From: Aphrophora alni
Taxonomy: Eukaryota; Arthropoda; Insecta; Hemiptera; Aphrophoridae
DNA: 64,000 bases
Direction: 5' to 3'
NCBI GenBank assembly: GCA_963513935.1
Contig: OY740765.1
Location: 144,649,618-144,713,617, forward strand
Positions within the stretch are counted from its first letter, which is position 1. Each line of letters starts with the position of its first letter. The position numbers were made by a program, and so were the translations under genes. Positions 41,201 through 47,273 of the stretch are shown here, piece after piece. The notes beneath the pieces are model-generated. The model saw only the letters and a program-made list of their open reading frames with translations, searched no databases and had not been told where the DNA came from.

Positions 41201-41521
41201 TCTGCGCTCGCTCCTGTTGGTCACAGTCACATTAGAAAATCAGGGTTCGAAATTACATTTTTGACAATAACTTTTATTATTTGTCATCGTAGAGATAGAT
41301 TGGTACCACTGCAAGGAGAATTGAAATCAACAATGTTTTTATCTAATTTAATGTGTTACATGGTGAATAAGAAACCGTTTAATCATTTCGTACTATAAAG
41401 GTAATAATGATAACAACACTTACGTATGGTATTGTGCCTGTAGAAAATTAAATTCTTCTTTTATTCTTTCACATGTTTCAGCAATGGTAAATTTGAGCTG
41501 TCCTGGCTGAGGTGGTGGACC
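8382..41521 (-). CDS. gro: groucho/TLE co-repressor, partial gene: eight internal exons (Q, GP and start of CcN)
   Basis: Groucho is a nuclear co-repressor recruited by Hairy/Runt/Engrailed/TCF-type DNA-binding proteins. Exons in transcription order are 41521-41424, 31601-31538, 26888-26844, 23811-23749, 20491-20417, 17942-17910, 10361-10161 and 8471-8382. All have AG acceptors and GT donors (GTAAG, GTATG or GTGTG), and the phases agree: exons 1-2 are joined by a split codon and every other junction is phase 0, giving 669 nt or 223 codons without a stop. The first five and part of the sixth cover the glutamine-rich Q domain, then come the GP linker and the first part of CcN with its KRRK basic cluster. 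The start-codon exon (a leader of about a dozen residues in known Groucho proteins) and everything from the acidic CcN segment to the WD40 repeats are missing, most simply because they lie outside the window. Introns of 1.8 to 10 kb are loaded with transposon relics on both strands. Confidence 0.95.
9440..9594 (+). other. coding-like fragment, unrecognised
   Basis: A stop-free stretch reads [20 protein letters not shown], then [19 protein letters not shown] and a short basic tail to a TAA. Base composition is higher in GC than its flanks. It could be a decayed exon captured by a repeat. No motif permits a family call, and it is antisense to the groucho intron it occupies. Confidence 0.25.
10161..10361 (-). 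CDS. gro: groucho exon g: GP domain
   Basis: Sixty-seven codons start [20 protein letters not shown] and end with PSLSEDRL. The acceptor is ATTTTCACAG and the donor GTGTGT. The glycine/proline-rich composition is that of the GP domain, which in Drosophila contacts the histone deacetylase Rpd3. It is the largest exon in the window and is markedly GC-richer than its surroundings. Confidence 0.93.
10815..11040 (+). repeat. A repeat
   Basis: Starts in the AAAAAAGAAGAAGAAAAG tract and ends AAGCCCCTGAG; the first 60 bp of the family is missing or unrecognisable. Confidence 0.8.
11240..14130. other. groucho intron, nothing recognised
   Basis: AT-rich intron sequence between groucho exons g and f. 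Short open frames at 11260, 12010, 12912 and 13194 have no coding character. No structured repeat was seen apart from scattered D-type phrases (11540-11660, 13140-13260). Confidence 0.5.
14145..14641. mobile_element. hAT-type MITE with exact 8-bp target duplication
   Basis: The element starts CAGTGGCGGATCTA and ends TAGATCCGCCACTG. It is flanked by GGACCTAT at 14137-14144 and again at 14642-14649. The CAGTGGCG terminus and 8-bp duplication are hAT hallmarks. The 497-bp body has a G-run near each end and no transposase frame, so it is non-autonomous. The perfect duplication points to a fairly young insertion in the groucho GP-to-Q intron. Confidence 0.9.
15735..16075 (+). repeat. two overlapping A-repeat fragments
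   Basis: A 5' fragment at 15735-15815 is followed at 15860 by a second 5' end (TTTGTTGTTTAAAGGCAAAA) that continues through an internal A-run and a deletion to GAGTGACCCCTGAAGG. Duplicated 5' ends suggest an A copy inserted into or beside another. Confidence 0.8.
16080..16235 (+). repeat. A repeat, 3' two-thirds
   Basis: Joined directly to the previous copy; starts near AAGAATTGGTTAAGAGA and ends AAGTCCCTCTGAAGG. With the neighbours it forms a tandem cluster of A copies. Confidence 0.8.
16815..17165. repeat. degenerate tandem repeat, units of about 70-130 bp
   Basis: Three to four diverged copies contain the same string of landmarks: TGTTTGCAATTTAATGAAAA, then ATTCAAAATCTTT, a TTTCTTTC tract, and GAGCATTTTGCTGACATTTG. 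Spacing between copies varies, so this is an old array in the groucho intron. Confidence 0.6.
17290..17545 (-). repeat. A repeat, minus orientation
   Basis: From CTCCTCAGGGGCTTATTTAT to ATGATGACCGAAAGATTTAT; its middle keeps CTGGATCTACACCTTTTT and CAGGTCTCTCTTTACC. Confidence 0.85.
17910..17942 (-). CDS. gro: groucho exon f: glutamine-rich microexon
   Basis: Thirty-three nucleotides encode [11 protein letters not shown] between a TTTTCCAG acceptor and a GTAAG donor. Phase 0 on both sides means it could be skipped without a frameshift, so it is a candidate alternatively spliced exon; that is inference. Groucho proteins vary in this stretch after NAIIG. Confidence 0.85.
18158..18556. mobile_element. 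foldback/MITE with about 115-bp terminal inverted repeats
   Basis: The left arm at 18158-18277 and right arm at about 18440-18556 are near-perfect inverted copies. Both contain CATGATCCTTCTACAATTTT and GAGGGAGGATTGTTAGTGG when read inward. The 160-bp centre is unique. The outer ends start around AATAATAAATCAAATAA; I could not fix a target duplication. Confidence 0.8.
19370..19700 (-). pseudogene. non-LTR retrotransposon ORF2 C-terminus, relic
   Basis: On the minus strand a broken frame contains [10 protein letters not shown], an M-P-E-D-E-A-V-K-K-like stretch, RGRPRK and [19 protein letters not shown] in neighbouring frames. This order (RWAGHV, then GRP.K.W, then a W-rich end) is the usual C-terminus downstream of the reverse transcriptase in RTE/CR1-like retrotransposons. 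Several stops and frameshifts show it is dead. GC content is well above the surrounding intron. Confidence 0.6.
19840..20115 (+). pseudogene. possible non-LTR retrotransposon zinc-finger tail
   Basis: The plus strand reads [20 protein letters not shown], then [20 protein letters not shown]. The pattern C..N....LLFECK..EQER resembles the C-terminal CCHC region that follows RNase H in Jockey-type elements. No catalytic domain is visible, so the call is tentative. Confidence 0.35.
20417..20491 (-). CDS. gro: groucho exon e: end of the Q domain core
   Basis: Twenty-five codons include [20 protein letters not shown] and NAIIG. The acceptor is TTTCAG and the donor GTATGT. It matches the [21 protein letters not shown] segment that closes the Groucho Q domain. 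Confidence 0.95.
20700..23380. other. groucho intron, nothing recognised
   Basis: AT-rich intron between exons e and d. The frames at 21299 and 21486 have ordinary AT-rich composition and no motif. A T-run of about 17 lies at 23155-23171. Confidence 0.5.
23405..23520 (+). repeat. degenerate TTAGG-like repeat tract
   Basis: Loose repeats of GTTAGGTTAG / GATAGGTTATG type run for about 100 bp. They resemble the insect telomere unit TTAGG in decayed form. Interstitial tracts of this kind are common in insect genomes and need not mark a former chromosome end. Confidence 0.45.
23749..23811 (-). CDS. gro: groucho exon d: Q-domain helix
   Basis: Twenty-one codons read [20 protein letters not shown] and E, with acceptor GTTGACAG and donor GTAAG. 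It follows the MHKQ end of the previous exon in phase 0, as in known Groucho proteins ([10 protein letters not shown]... PFL). Confidence 0.95.
24785..24935 (-). repeat. A repeat, minus orientation, internally deleted
   Basis: Both ends are present (CTCAGGGGTTCACTCATAGT; GATGACCAAGAGGTTTCTTG) but the central box-B-like region is gone. Confidence 0.75.
25271..25305 (+). ncRNA. hammerhead-like motif
   Basis: The sequence is CTGAAGA, T, a GGC...GCC stem with an 8-nt loop, GAAA, then the palindrome ACCGGT and TAGTAC. CUGANGA, stem II and GAAA are the hammerhead core. The extra U after the core and the weak stem I make activity doubtful. Such motifs are reported in terminal repeats of Penelope-like elements and retrozymes. 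Confidence 0.35.
25690..26640. mobile_element. D-repeat foldback element with arms of about 300 bp
   Basis: Left-arm landmarks ACAGAGAAGGTTATGTGATG, GGAAATATCCATTTTGA, GTGCAGTGTCCTA and TTTTAATCAAATTTGAC reappear as reverse complements, in mirror order, towards 26640 (for example CCCATCACAAATCTTTCTCT near 26590). The two arms are diverged copies surrounding a short core. Solo pieces of this family recur at 4180-4250, 15215-15400, 29510-30200, 35620-35790 and 38110-38640. Confidence 0.6.
26844..26888 (-). CDS. gro: groucho exon c (fourth in the usual count): Q-domain microexon
   Basis: The 45-nt exon encodes [15 protein letters not shown], between an ATGTTACAG acceptor and a GTAAG donor. The peptide is essentially invariant in Groucho/TLE proteins. 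A diverged copy of this exon and its flanking intron occurs in opposite orientation at 4435-4478. Confidence 0.95.
27255..27540 (+). pseudogene. non-LTR retrotransposon RNase H/CCHC tail, relic
   Basis: The plus strand reads [20 protein letters not shown] and EHMERL, shifts frame, then gives [18 protein letters not shown] followed by KPLANKR. The CX2C...HX4C finger after a G-LL-x-H...N-x-HL block is the standard C-terminus of Jockey/R1-type ORF2. Frameshifts and stops follow. It ends beside the TA-flanked transposon at 27624. Confidence 0.65.
27624..28469. mobile_element. Tc1/mariner-type element, 846 bp, TA target site
   Basis: The left end reads TAGAGCTGGTTTTGGTGT and the right end, read inward, CAGAGCGGGTTTTGGTGT; both continue with ATTTTGTA.CAAAAT. 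A TA dinucleotide flanks each side (27622-27623, 28470-28471). Inside, the minus strand keeps an N-terminal transposase fragment. Length is well below the 1.3-1.6 kb of complete relatives, so it is internally deleted. Confidence 0.75.
27984..28166 (-). pseudogene. transposase helix-turn-helix fragment (Tc1/mariner-like)
   Basis: Sixty codons include [20 protein letters not shown], then [20 protein letters not shown] and LQELKDTDR. The S-V-x-x-SP-x-x-S...LGIS..TV..VLKE.L.L.PY....QELK pattern is the second DNA-binding helix-turn-helix region of IS630/Tc1/mariner-related transposases common in insects. The catalytic DDE domain is absent: the frame stops after AKRH. Confidence 0.7.
28685..28930 (+). 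repeat. A repeat, near full length
   Basis: From CCTTGTTGTTAAAAG to ACTACAGTGCGCATCTGAAGG, including GAAAGAGGGATCTTACCC. Confidence 0.85.
29190..29219 (+). repeat. poly(T) run of about 29 bases
   Basis: An uninterrupted T tract, equivalent to poly(A) on the minus strand. It could be the tail of a minus-strand retroposed sequence, but nothing recognisable lies upstream of it on that strand. Confidence 0.8.
29620..30125. repeat. 33-bp minisatellite inside a D-family copy
   Basis: About fifteen diverged units carry GGGTACCTACCATAATACAA followed by AACACAAAATTTA, with indels. The array sits in a D-repeat copy (about 29510-30200), whose other copies (near 38210) have the same phrase only once or twice, so it expanded locally. 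Confidence 0.85.
30205..31530. other. groucho intron, nothing firm
   Basis: An 88-codon frame at 30391-30657 ([20 protein letters not shown] ...) is not recognised and probably belongs to a diverged repeat. Poly(T) stretches occur at 31240-31258 and 31331-31342. Confidence 0.4.
31538..31601 (-). CDS. gro: groucho exon b: Q-domain helix
   Basis: The first base completes the threonine codon split with the previous exon, then comes [20 protein letters not shown] and M. The acceptor is TTGTCAG and the donor GTAAG. This matches the Q-domain segment [19 protein letters not shown] found in all Groucho/TLE proteins. The upstream intron is about 9.8 kb and holds the nested recombinase and retrotransposon relics at 32.7-34 kb. 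Confidence 0.95.
31620..32680. other. groucho intron, nothing recognised
   Basis: AT-rich sequence with no frame above 60 codons. Loose inverted similarity between CTTTATTAAGTAAG at about 31786 and CTTAGTAAAG at about 32333 is too weak to define an element. Confidence 0.4.
32690..33075 (+). pseudogene. Crypton-like tyrosine recombinase N-terminus, relic
   Basis: The plus strand gives [14 protein letters not shown], a stop, [11 protein letters not shown], then in a later frame [19 protein letters not shown], a frameshift, and [20 protein letters not shown] with [20 protein letters not shown]. The order LP.KS...YE..Y..F..W, then STLWS.YSMLK, then VDISKY.KL.AFLK....Y..KKSKVLT matches the core-binding region of tyrosine-recombinase-like proteins abundant in insect genomes. 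The catalytic R...H-x-x-R...Y domain is missing. The relic stops where a minus-strand retrotransposon tail begins at 33076. Confidence 0.55.
33076..34000 (-). pseudogene. R1/Jockey-type non-LTR retrotransposon ORF2, 3' part
   Basis: Reading from 34000 down, a broken frame shows [13 protein letters not shown] (decayed YADD palm box), then [20 protein letters not shown] (thumb), KCLEKWIK-like residues, a degraded LTGH.....HL block, and finally [18 protein letters not shown], a CX2C...HX4C finger. This is the order of an R1/LOA/Jockey-clade ORF2 C-terminal half. At 33077-33098 an ATT-rich run corresponds to an (AAT)n 3' tail on the minus strand, marking the insertion point into the recombinase relic. 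Many stops: inactive and 5'-truncated. Confidence 0.7.
34310..34670 (+). pseudogene. coding-like relic with acidic C-terminus, unrecognised
   Basis: A plus-strand frame reads [20 protein letters not shown], then [20 protein letters not shown] and [13 protein letters not shown] before a TAA at about 34663. Upstream the same style of sequence continues in another frame ([16 protein letters not shown]) interrupted by stops, as expected of a decayed gene. An A-run follows the stop. A retrocopy or lost transposon protein are both possible. The long minus-strand frame over the same bases has no recognisable content. Confidence 0.3.
36280..36900 (+). repeat. composite C (minus) and B (plus) repeat
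   Basis: TTTCTTGGGCCAAGTAGTAAA at 36309 is a reversed C piece. B follows with GCCTCCACTCCCTGTGCT, TTTGACAATAACTTTTCTAT, GAATTGAAATCTGCAAACTA, TTTTGTAACCGCTATCATTT and GAAAATCACTTTCTATTTCC. Frames here at 36212-36490 and 36673-36906 are repeat sequence, not genes. Confidence 0.65.
36900..37075 (+). repeat. A repeat
   Basis: Abuts the B copy; contains GACCTGATAGGAAAGATGAA, GGATCTAACCCAAGACTACA and CTCACTATAGTAAACC. Confidence 0.85.
37080..40150. other. groucho intron with D-repeat fragments
   Basis: D-family phrases occur at 38110-38640 (AACAGCCCAAACAAGTGGAA, AAATTTAGGATACCTG, TAAGTTATCGGTAAAA). The rest is AT-rich without recognisable genes; the frame at 37889-38095 has no motif. Confidence 0.45.
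40081..40111 (-). ncRNA. hammerhead-like motif, degenerate
   Basis: On the minus strand CGATG is followed by GGA, loop, TCC, GAAAC and the palindrome CACGTG. The layout matches the motifs at 25271 and 57106, but the CUGANGA box is imperfect. Confidence 0.25.
40163..40548. mobile_element. second hAT-type MITE with exact 8-bp target duplication
   Basis: Ends are CAGTGGCGTAAATA and its near-complement TATTTACGCCACTG; CACATAAC flanks both sides (40155-40162 and 40549-40556). It shares the CAGTGGCG terminus with the element at 14145 but differs inside, so the two are separate subfamilies. The body is 386 bp with no open frame, inserted in a groucho intron. Confidence 0.9.
41000..41400 (+). repeat. 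A repeat (minus) followed by B repeat (plus)
   Basis: The A part at 41000-41180 reads GGGCTCACTCATAGTGACA, CATCTACACC, CATGCAGTCTTGGGTTACAT. It runs into B with GAGTCTCCACTCTCTGCGCT, TTTTTGACAATAACTTTTAT and GAATTGAAATCAACAATG, ending 23 bp before groucho exon a. The 71-codon frame at 41183 is therefore repeat-derived. Confidence 0.75.
41424..41521 (-). CDS. gro: groucho exon a: end of leader and start of Q domain
   Basis: Ninety-eight nucleotides read [20 protein letters not shown] followed by [12 protein letters not shown] and two bases of a split codon. The acceptor reads TTGTTACAG and the donor [27 protein letters not shown] is the conserved opening of the Groucho Q domain, whose amphipathic helices drive tetramer formation. 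The exon opens with the GGPPPQ-type linker, so an upstream exon must supply the initiator methionine; none is recognisable up to 64000. Confidence 0.95.
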
Positions 41522-41899
41522 CTGTAACAAATTAATAGAAATACAATATTGTGCATACATGTCCCGTTATATCGGTACATTATCAATTATAGCAGAACAG
41601 ATCTAGAAAGAAATTATTTTGTAACTTTGGGATAGTAAATGGCATGTTTTGTATTTTAACTAGCATCAATTAATTCCCTCACCTTCTTCCACCACTAAAT
41701 AAATTCCTTGTTCATTGAAAAATCGCTTGTCATTTTGTATCAGACATACCTATAATAGTAATTTATTATACCATACAAAATGCAATATATCGTGCAATAT
41801 AGAAGTCCGTTGAAATATACAAATACAAACAAAATATAATAAAATAAAAATATACATAAAAAATCCGGTTAATTCGTCATTCCCTTTTTAAAACGAAAC

Positions 41900-42345
41900 A
41901 CCATCTTTTCATTGCCTGAACAAACAAAAGAACTACATAAAATAGAAATCCATAGTCCTCGAATACACTAACAGCGTTAAGGTCTGAAAAGAACAAGAGT
42001 TGATCAAGATGAACTTCATAGAAAAAATAAAATCGAAGGATTTAACTCTAGAATAAATTTAAAATGGTGTAAATTCAGTTAGAATACCTTGAGACTGTAA
42101 ATCCCACTAAAAGTGAGCCCCTATCATGCGAGACAAAAGACGAAGGGTTGTTCACCCTAAAAAATATATCAAATGTATTGTTCATCCGCTATATCAAATG
42201 TTCTTGTCTTAATTCTGGTGGCCGCTATTGTATTTACTGTCTTTACGTACAGACGAGATGTAAGGGAAGCACATCGGAACCACCTTTTCAGTTTCCTGTG
42301 TATTTTTTTTTTACTTAATCTATACTTCGTATACTGGGTAAGTAC
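41900..42345 (+). repeat. A repeat followed by B-repeat fragment
   Basis: A occupies 41900-42125 (CCTCGAATACACTAACAGCG ... AAAAGTGAGCCCCTA). The B fragment at 42165-42345 holds GTGGCCGCTATTGTATTTAC and GTACAGACGAGATGTAAG. Confidence 0.7.
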
Positions 42346-42469
42346 AATGTTAAAATATCCACACAAGTATTTCTCATTTACACCCCTTGTTTAGTTATCA
42401 TAATAATCTAGCATCCCCCCCCCCACACAGTTCATTGTCTCGTATCTCCGTCATCTCACTCCTATCATC

Positions 42470-42800
42470 TTAGGGCCATGTCATACGAGCGCTAATGCCG
42501 TCGCGTAGATGCCGTTGAGATAACGTCGCTCCAACCCGGCAAAGGGGTTCATAAGGAGCAAGTCATACGGACGCTAATGCCGTCGGCGAGTCCGCGTTAG
42601 CCGGACGCTGAGCGCAGCCATCGCGGACGATCGCGTTAGCGACGCGGCTCCGGGACCCTGTCAAACGGAGCGCTAGCGCCAGCGAGGCGCATTTGCCGCG
42701 CGACCATTAGCATCCGTATGACTTGCTCCATATGAACCCCATTGCCGGGTTGGAGCGACGTTATCTCGACGGCAATAGCGCTCGTATGACATGGCCCTAA
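42470..42800. mobile_element. GC-rich MITE with about 100-bp inverted repeats
   Basis: The ends read TTAGGGCCATGTCATACGAG and its reverse complement. Arms of about 100 bp share CGTCGCTCCAACCCGGCAA and GGAGCAAGTCATACGGA. A second GTCATACGG.CGCTAATGCCG near 42571 repeats the terminal motif subterminally, as transposase-binding sites often do. GC content is far above the flanks. No transposase frame and no clear target duplication. Confidence 0.85.
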
Positions 42801-42984
42801 AGAAAGAGTTTAGCCTCATCGACCGATAAACACGATGATAAAGAAAGACTGTCAATAATCCAACTTGTTAAGAACAAATAAATGGGCATGAACTTGCTAC
42901 GTTTTGTTTTTATAGCAAAACAACAAATTATCTTAAATATATGGCTTACTACAAACACATGGTGGGTCTCACAATCGCCTTGTG

Positions 42985-43625
42985 GATATCAAAAAAACTA
43001 TATGAATATAATTTTTCCTGGAGAAGTCGGGTTTCAAAATTACATTTTTAGTTCGCTATTTGCGACAGAGATGGAAATTATCATTACATGTAGGTTAGAA
43101 ATCTGCAAATTTGTATCTAATTTAGTGTGTTGAATAACGAACAAAAAAATTTTTTTAAATTATTACCGATGTTTGGAAATCGCTAAAATTGTATACCTCC
43201 GTTTTTTCACCGACTTTCATGTTTCGTGACCAGAGTAAATCTAAAAGTTATTTACCACATACTGTCAGTCTGTCATCGTTTGTACTTAACCATGATAACA
43301 AATATTAAGACAGGCCCATTAATTTTAGTATAGTTGACTACAGTGTTCTCATATTTCAACTACAGTGTCCCCTATTAAAATTCGCAAAAATCAAAATAAA
43401 ATGGGGTTTTTTTAAACGGTTTATGTTCTCGAGTGTTTGTTATTCAACTTCAAACATACTCAATTAGATACAAATTTGCAGATTCAATGGTACCAACTAC
43501 ACCTCTATACAAACAGCGATATTATTATTTAAAAAATGTTAATTTCGAACCCAAACTCTCAAAAAAATCTGATATTCTTAGAGTTACAAGATCTAGCAGA
43601 GTCGATTCACCGACACGAGCGTAAC
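42985..43625. repeat. two B repeats in inverted orientation
   Basis: A plus-oriented piece at 42985-43140 (TTCAAAATTACATTTTTAGT ... GTGTGTTGAATAACG) faces a minus-oriented copy at 43185-43625 (GTTATTCAACTTC ... CAATTAGATACAAATTTGCA). Together they form a loose foldback. Confidence 0.6.
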
Positions 43626-43693
43626 AAATTGAGATATTTTAATACAAACACTGATCAACGAGGCTTGTTAGGGTTTAGCCGATGTCACGGAAG

Positions 43694-43970
43694 TATAAAT
43701 GGACAGGTTTCATCTGAGCTGTAAGCTGCGCGCGGAGGGGAGGTACAAGTTTGTAGTTCGAGGCCGCGTGGGGACAGAGGCATTGTAGGGGAAACAGTTG
43801 GTGCCGACTACTGTCCACGATCCAGCGGTCTTGCAGACATCGTTTTTAGTACCAACACCCGACACAGACTGAGGCGGCCGTTTCCCCCACCACCTCACTG
43901 CTGCTTAGACCACGCATAGACCCATTGCGCACCCAAACTCCACAGCTCAGATGAGACCTGTCCATTTATA
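43694..43970. mobile_element. 277-bp MITE with 29-bp inverted ends
   Basis: The left end is TATAAATGGACAGGTTTCAT followed by CTGAGCTGT; the right end is its reverse complement with one mismatch. The interior is GC-rich and non-coding. TATA lies at each outer edge, but because the end is itself TATA-like a target duplication cannot be separated from the terminus. Confidence 0.8.
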
Positions 43971-43999
43971 GTGATATACACAATTACAAACCTGTGTAT

Positions 44000-44185
44000 C
44001 AACTGTTTTAAACAAACCTGCCCTACTGGCTAAGATCCCTTGATCAGTTTAACATTCCTACAAGGCCCGAGAAACCAACGTGTCACCGTTTCATTTAGCG
44101 GATCTGGTTTTATTACACTGTGTCTGGGTAAGTACTATGATGGGCCCATCAACTTTTCTTTTTTTTTCTTTTTTTTTTTTTTTAC
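44000..44185 (+). repeat. C repeat with poly(T) end
   Basis: Contains ACTGTTTTAAACAAACCTG, AACATTCCTACAAGGCCCGA, GGTAAGTACTATGATGG, then a T-rich run of about 25 at 44157-44183. Confidence 0.7.
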
Positions 44186-44889
44186 TTTCCATAACCGTGT
44201 ACATTCCCTGCCTAGATTAATCAAATCGTGTAACATCACAGCCATGTCAATCTTATTATCAACGAATCCAGTTTACTGCCATCTGAATAATTGACTCAAA
44301 GTGGGAGGAGGATCAACTGTTATCCTACGCCTTGTGGGAAATCATATTATATTACAATCAGTCCAACATATGATAGTAGTGGAACAGAGTTCCATTAAAA
44401 ATTAATACTGGGTGTTTTAGATAATTTCTGATATACGAAAGCAAGAAAATGTCATTTGCTTTATGGAAGACTGTCAAATCCCCATATCCTGCCAAAACTA
44501 ATATTTTGGCACTATTATTGGCCCATTATTTATATTCAATTGAAATGAGCGAGACTTGTCGAAACTTCAATAAGCGAGTGAAAGAAAACTCATTATTATC
44601 CTCGTTAATAATATAAATATTTAATTATTTATCTATACTATTAGCAATAACAGCAAATTGCCAGAAACTTGCAGTCACTTAAATTAATATAGTTATAATA
44701 TAGCATACTATATCTGATATATCTGAGAAACATATAATAAAACTTCAATATATATAGTTCAAATTAAACATAGTTTCAACAAATAACTGAATAACGTCTA
44801 AATTAACACAAAATCAAATTAAATGTTTCTTGAAATGGTTAATGTTCTCGGATAGTAAAGATGAATTCCTATCCGCACAGATTCTGTTA

Positions 44890-45115
44890 ATGATCTGATA
44901 TGAAATAAATGATTTGTGGAATGATTAGATATAAAATAAAGTATTTCTGGAATGATCGGGTAAGGAATAAACTATTTGTCGAATGATCAGAAATGGAATA
45001 AACAATTTGTAAAATAATCGAATATGGAATAAATTATTTGTCGAATGGATAAGAAATAAACGATATGTCGAATGATCAGATATGCAATACATGATTTGTC
45101 GAATGATCGGATAGG
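44890..45115 (+). repeat. 31-bp tandem array
   Basis: Seven to eight units of 31 bp follow the pattern GAATGATCAGATATGGAATA then AA.GATTTGTC. Units differ by a few substitutions and one short deletion. Confidence 0.85.
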
Positions 45116-45681
45116 AAACTATTATTATTAGACTCTTTTACTTTGTCAGAACACTGGTAATTGTCTACCTTGACATGTTAGAGCTTAATATTTTTCTTTA
45201 AATCGAGGATAAAAACAAGATGTGATACCTCCTCACTATGCCATTGTTGTTCATGAGATCGGGAGAGGTGAATAAAAGACTTGGTGAATAAAACACTCGT
45301 GGATTGTTTGGCATTATATTTAGAGCATCTGCTTGTATTACGTTGCATGATGTTGTATACGGTGTTACGTGTTTATTTAAAAAAACATAGTAAAAATGAG
45401 GAATAAAATATTGGGTGTTGTACGGATTTTTTTGCCAGTCGAGTTTTATTTCCACAAGGTTTACCCTTTATTGTCAGATCCTCATCAAACATCGAACATT
45501 CGAAGTGTACAGTTTTTTTCATTGAATAATGGAAAATAAGCTGCCAAACTACCCTCCACATACAAATTACGTGAACAAACAAGAACTTTAAAGATAAATT
45601 TCATAAATTCAATTTAAATTAATTGATCAAATTTAATCTGCATTTTTCTTTGACACCATAATGGAAAAGGTGAAATGTAAT

Positions 45682-46130
45682 GCTAACCTACCTTCAAAAG
45701 TAGGAGTAAACCCCTCCATTCACTGTGTTTAAGAGAAGTATTTCCTCCTGTTAACTCTAACTTAACCTACACCTTCAAAAGTTGGAGTAAACCCTTCTAC
45801 CCACTTTGTGTAAAGTATTCTCTTTTGTTGACACTAACCTACCTTTAAAAATTGAAGTAAACCACTCCACCCACTGAGTCAACTGAAATATTCCCTCTTG
45901 TTGACCCTAACCTAACCTTACTTAATCTATGTTCTAAAGTTGGAGTAAACTCCTCCACTCACTTTGTGTGAAGTATTCTCTTTTGTTGACACTAACCTAC
46001 CTTTAAAAATTGGAGTAAACCACTCCACCCACTGAGTCAACTGAAATATTCCCTCTTATTAACTCTAACCTAATATATGTTCAAAAGTTGGAATAAACTC
46101 CTCCACCCACTGAGTCAAGAGTAGTATTCC
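45682..46130 (+). repeat. tandem array, units of about 70-90 bp
   Basis: Six copies each contain CTAACCTACCTTCAAAAGT, then GGAGTAAACCCCTCCACCCA, a CTG/TGTG..AA stretch, and TATTCCCTCTTGTTGAC. Unit length varies and two types alternate, indicating higher-order turnover. Confidence 0.8.
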
Positions 46131-46559
46131 CTCTGTCCATCCTATGTGGCCGCTTATTTCACTCATCGCTTTTTTTTGCGACAACTTTTCACCAAATTCC
46201 AGTTGTAAAGAAACTCTGCTGTACAGTTTTTTCGCGACATCATGTCAATGATGAGGTTCCCTTTACAAATGGATGTATTTATAGGTATATGTAATTATAT
46301 TATTTATTAATTTTTTAAATTATTACCATTAATGAATTATTTGTAAGATGTTTCCTTGTTCTGTATGGGGGGGATTTGATTTATTTTTGTAATGCTGTCT
46401 GCGAATTAAATTTATATTATTACTATTACATATATTAAAGTAAAACTTAGTAGTAAGGACCTCCAGTATTTAGAGTAATTGAGAAGTATTTTATAAAGAT
46501 GGTTAAGAATGTTATTACAGTAATACGAAGGATTGGGTAAGTTTGGTAATCATCAAAAT

Positions 46560-46850
46560 TTTCGTCCTGTTTTTTTCCACTGATCTTCACGTTTCATGGC
46601 CCCAGGAAACAGAAAATAATTTTCAACATGGCGTTCGTTTGTTAGCATCATTATCGTCTGTACATAAGCACGATAGCGGTTACGAAAATAAAGGTAGTAC
46701 AGTGTGCTCATATATATAAATGTCAAAATGTCAGCCATATTAAATTTTGATTGTAATGCTACCAACCCCATCTCCCTACAGTGACAAATAGAGAAGTTAA
46801 TCAAAATTGTAATTTTGAATGCCAACTTCCCAAAAAAAATGTGACATTCG
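46560..46850 (-). repeat. B repeat, minus orientation, well preserved
   Basis: Reads CACTGATCTTCACGTTTCAT, GAAAATAATTTTCAACATGG, CTGTACATAAGCACGATAGC, ACCCCATCTCCCTACAGTGA and GTGACATTCGTATA. The 90-codon minus frame here belongs to the repeat. Confidence 0.7.
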
Positions 46851-47215
46851 TATAGTTAGGGCACGAGTCAACGACGCTTAGCGAGTGGAAATCCTTCAAA
46901 GCCTGTCAGGGCCGAGACACTGACATAAGCAAAGTGTGTGGAGACTTTTCAAAATATCTCGCGTTATAGGTAAACCAGACAGAAAGAAACCTGCGCAGAA
47001 CCGTCATCTCGAGAATGACTCGCGCGCGCATGGTGTGGAGGGGATTGGAGCGGTGGTGGGGATTAGTCGCTGGAAAATATCAAGCCCTACGCAATGAAGC
47101 AGAGGCCGGGTATGCCTGGCCTAACTCGGGATCTCCATCGCCCACCACAGTTCTACATGCGCGAGACAAAACCGGCACGAGGTTCTTTTCTAAGCGGTAC
47201 CCCTATAGGTTTTGA
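46850..47215. other. GC-richer patch between B and C repeats
   Basis: About 360 bp of elevated GC with ACTCGCGCGCGCATGG near 47023. Two overlapping short frames are open, but neither encodes anything recognisable. It lies between a minus-strand B copy and a C copy and is probably internal sequence of that composite repeat. Confidence 0.4.
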
Positions 47216-47273
47216 TAACAACTGTTTTAAACAAACTTACCCTGCTAGAAGACTTCTTGATCTTCAAATACAA
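47215..47273 (+). repeat. C repeat, 5' piece up to a foldback insertion
   Basis: TAACAACTGTTTTAAACAAA, CTTACCCTGCTAGAAGACTT and CTTGATCTTCAAATACAA lead straight to the 719-bp element. The expected AATTTAACTTTTGGGC continuation follows the second target duplication at 48001, so the target was this C copy. Confidence 0.75.

Noticed and set aside
44890..45115. Possible CRISPR-like array with 31-bp units
   Set aside because: Head-to-tail tandem units without spacers.
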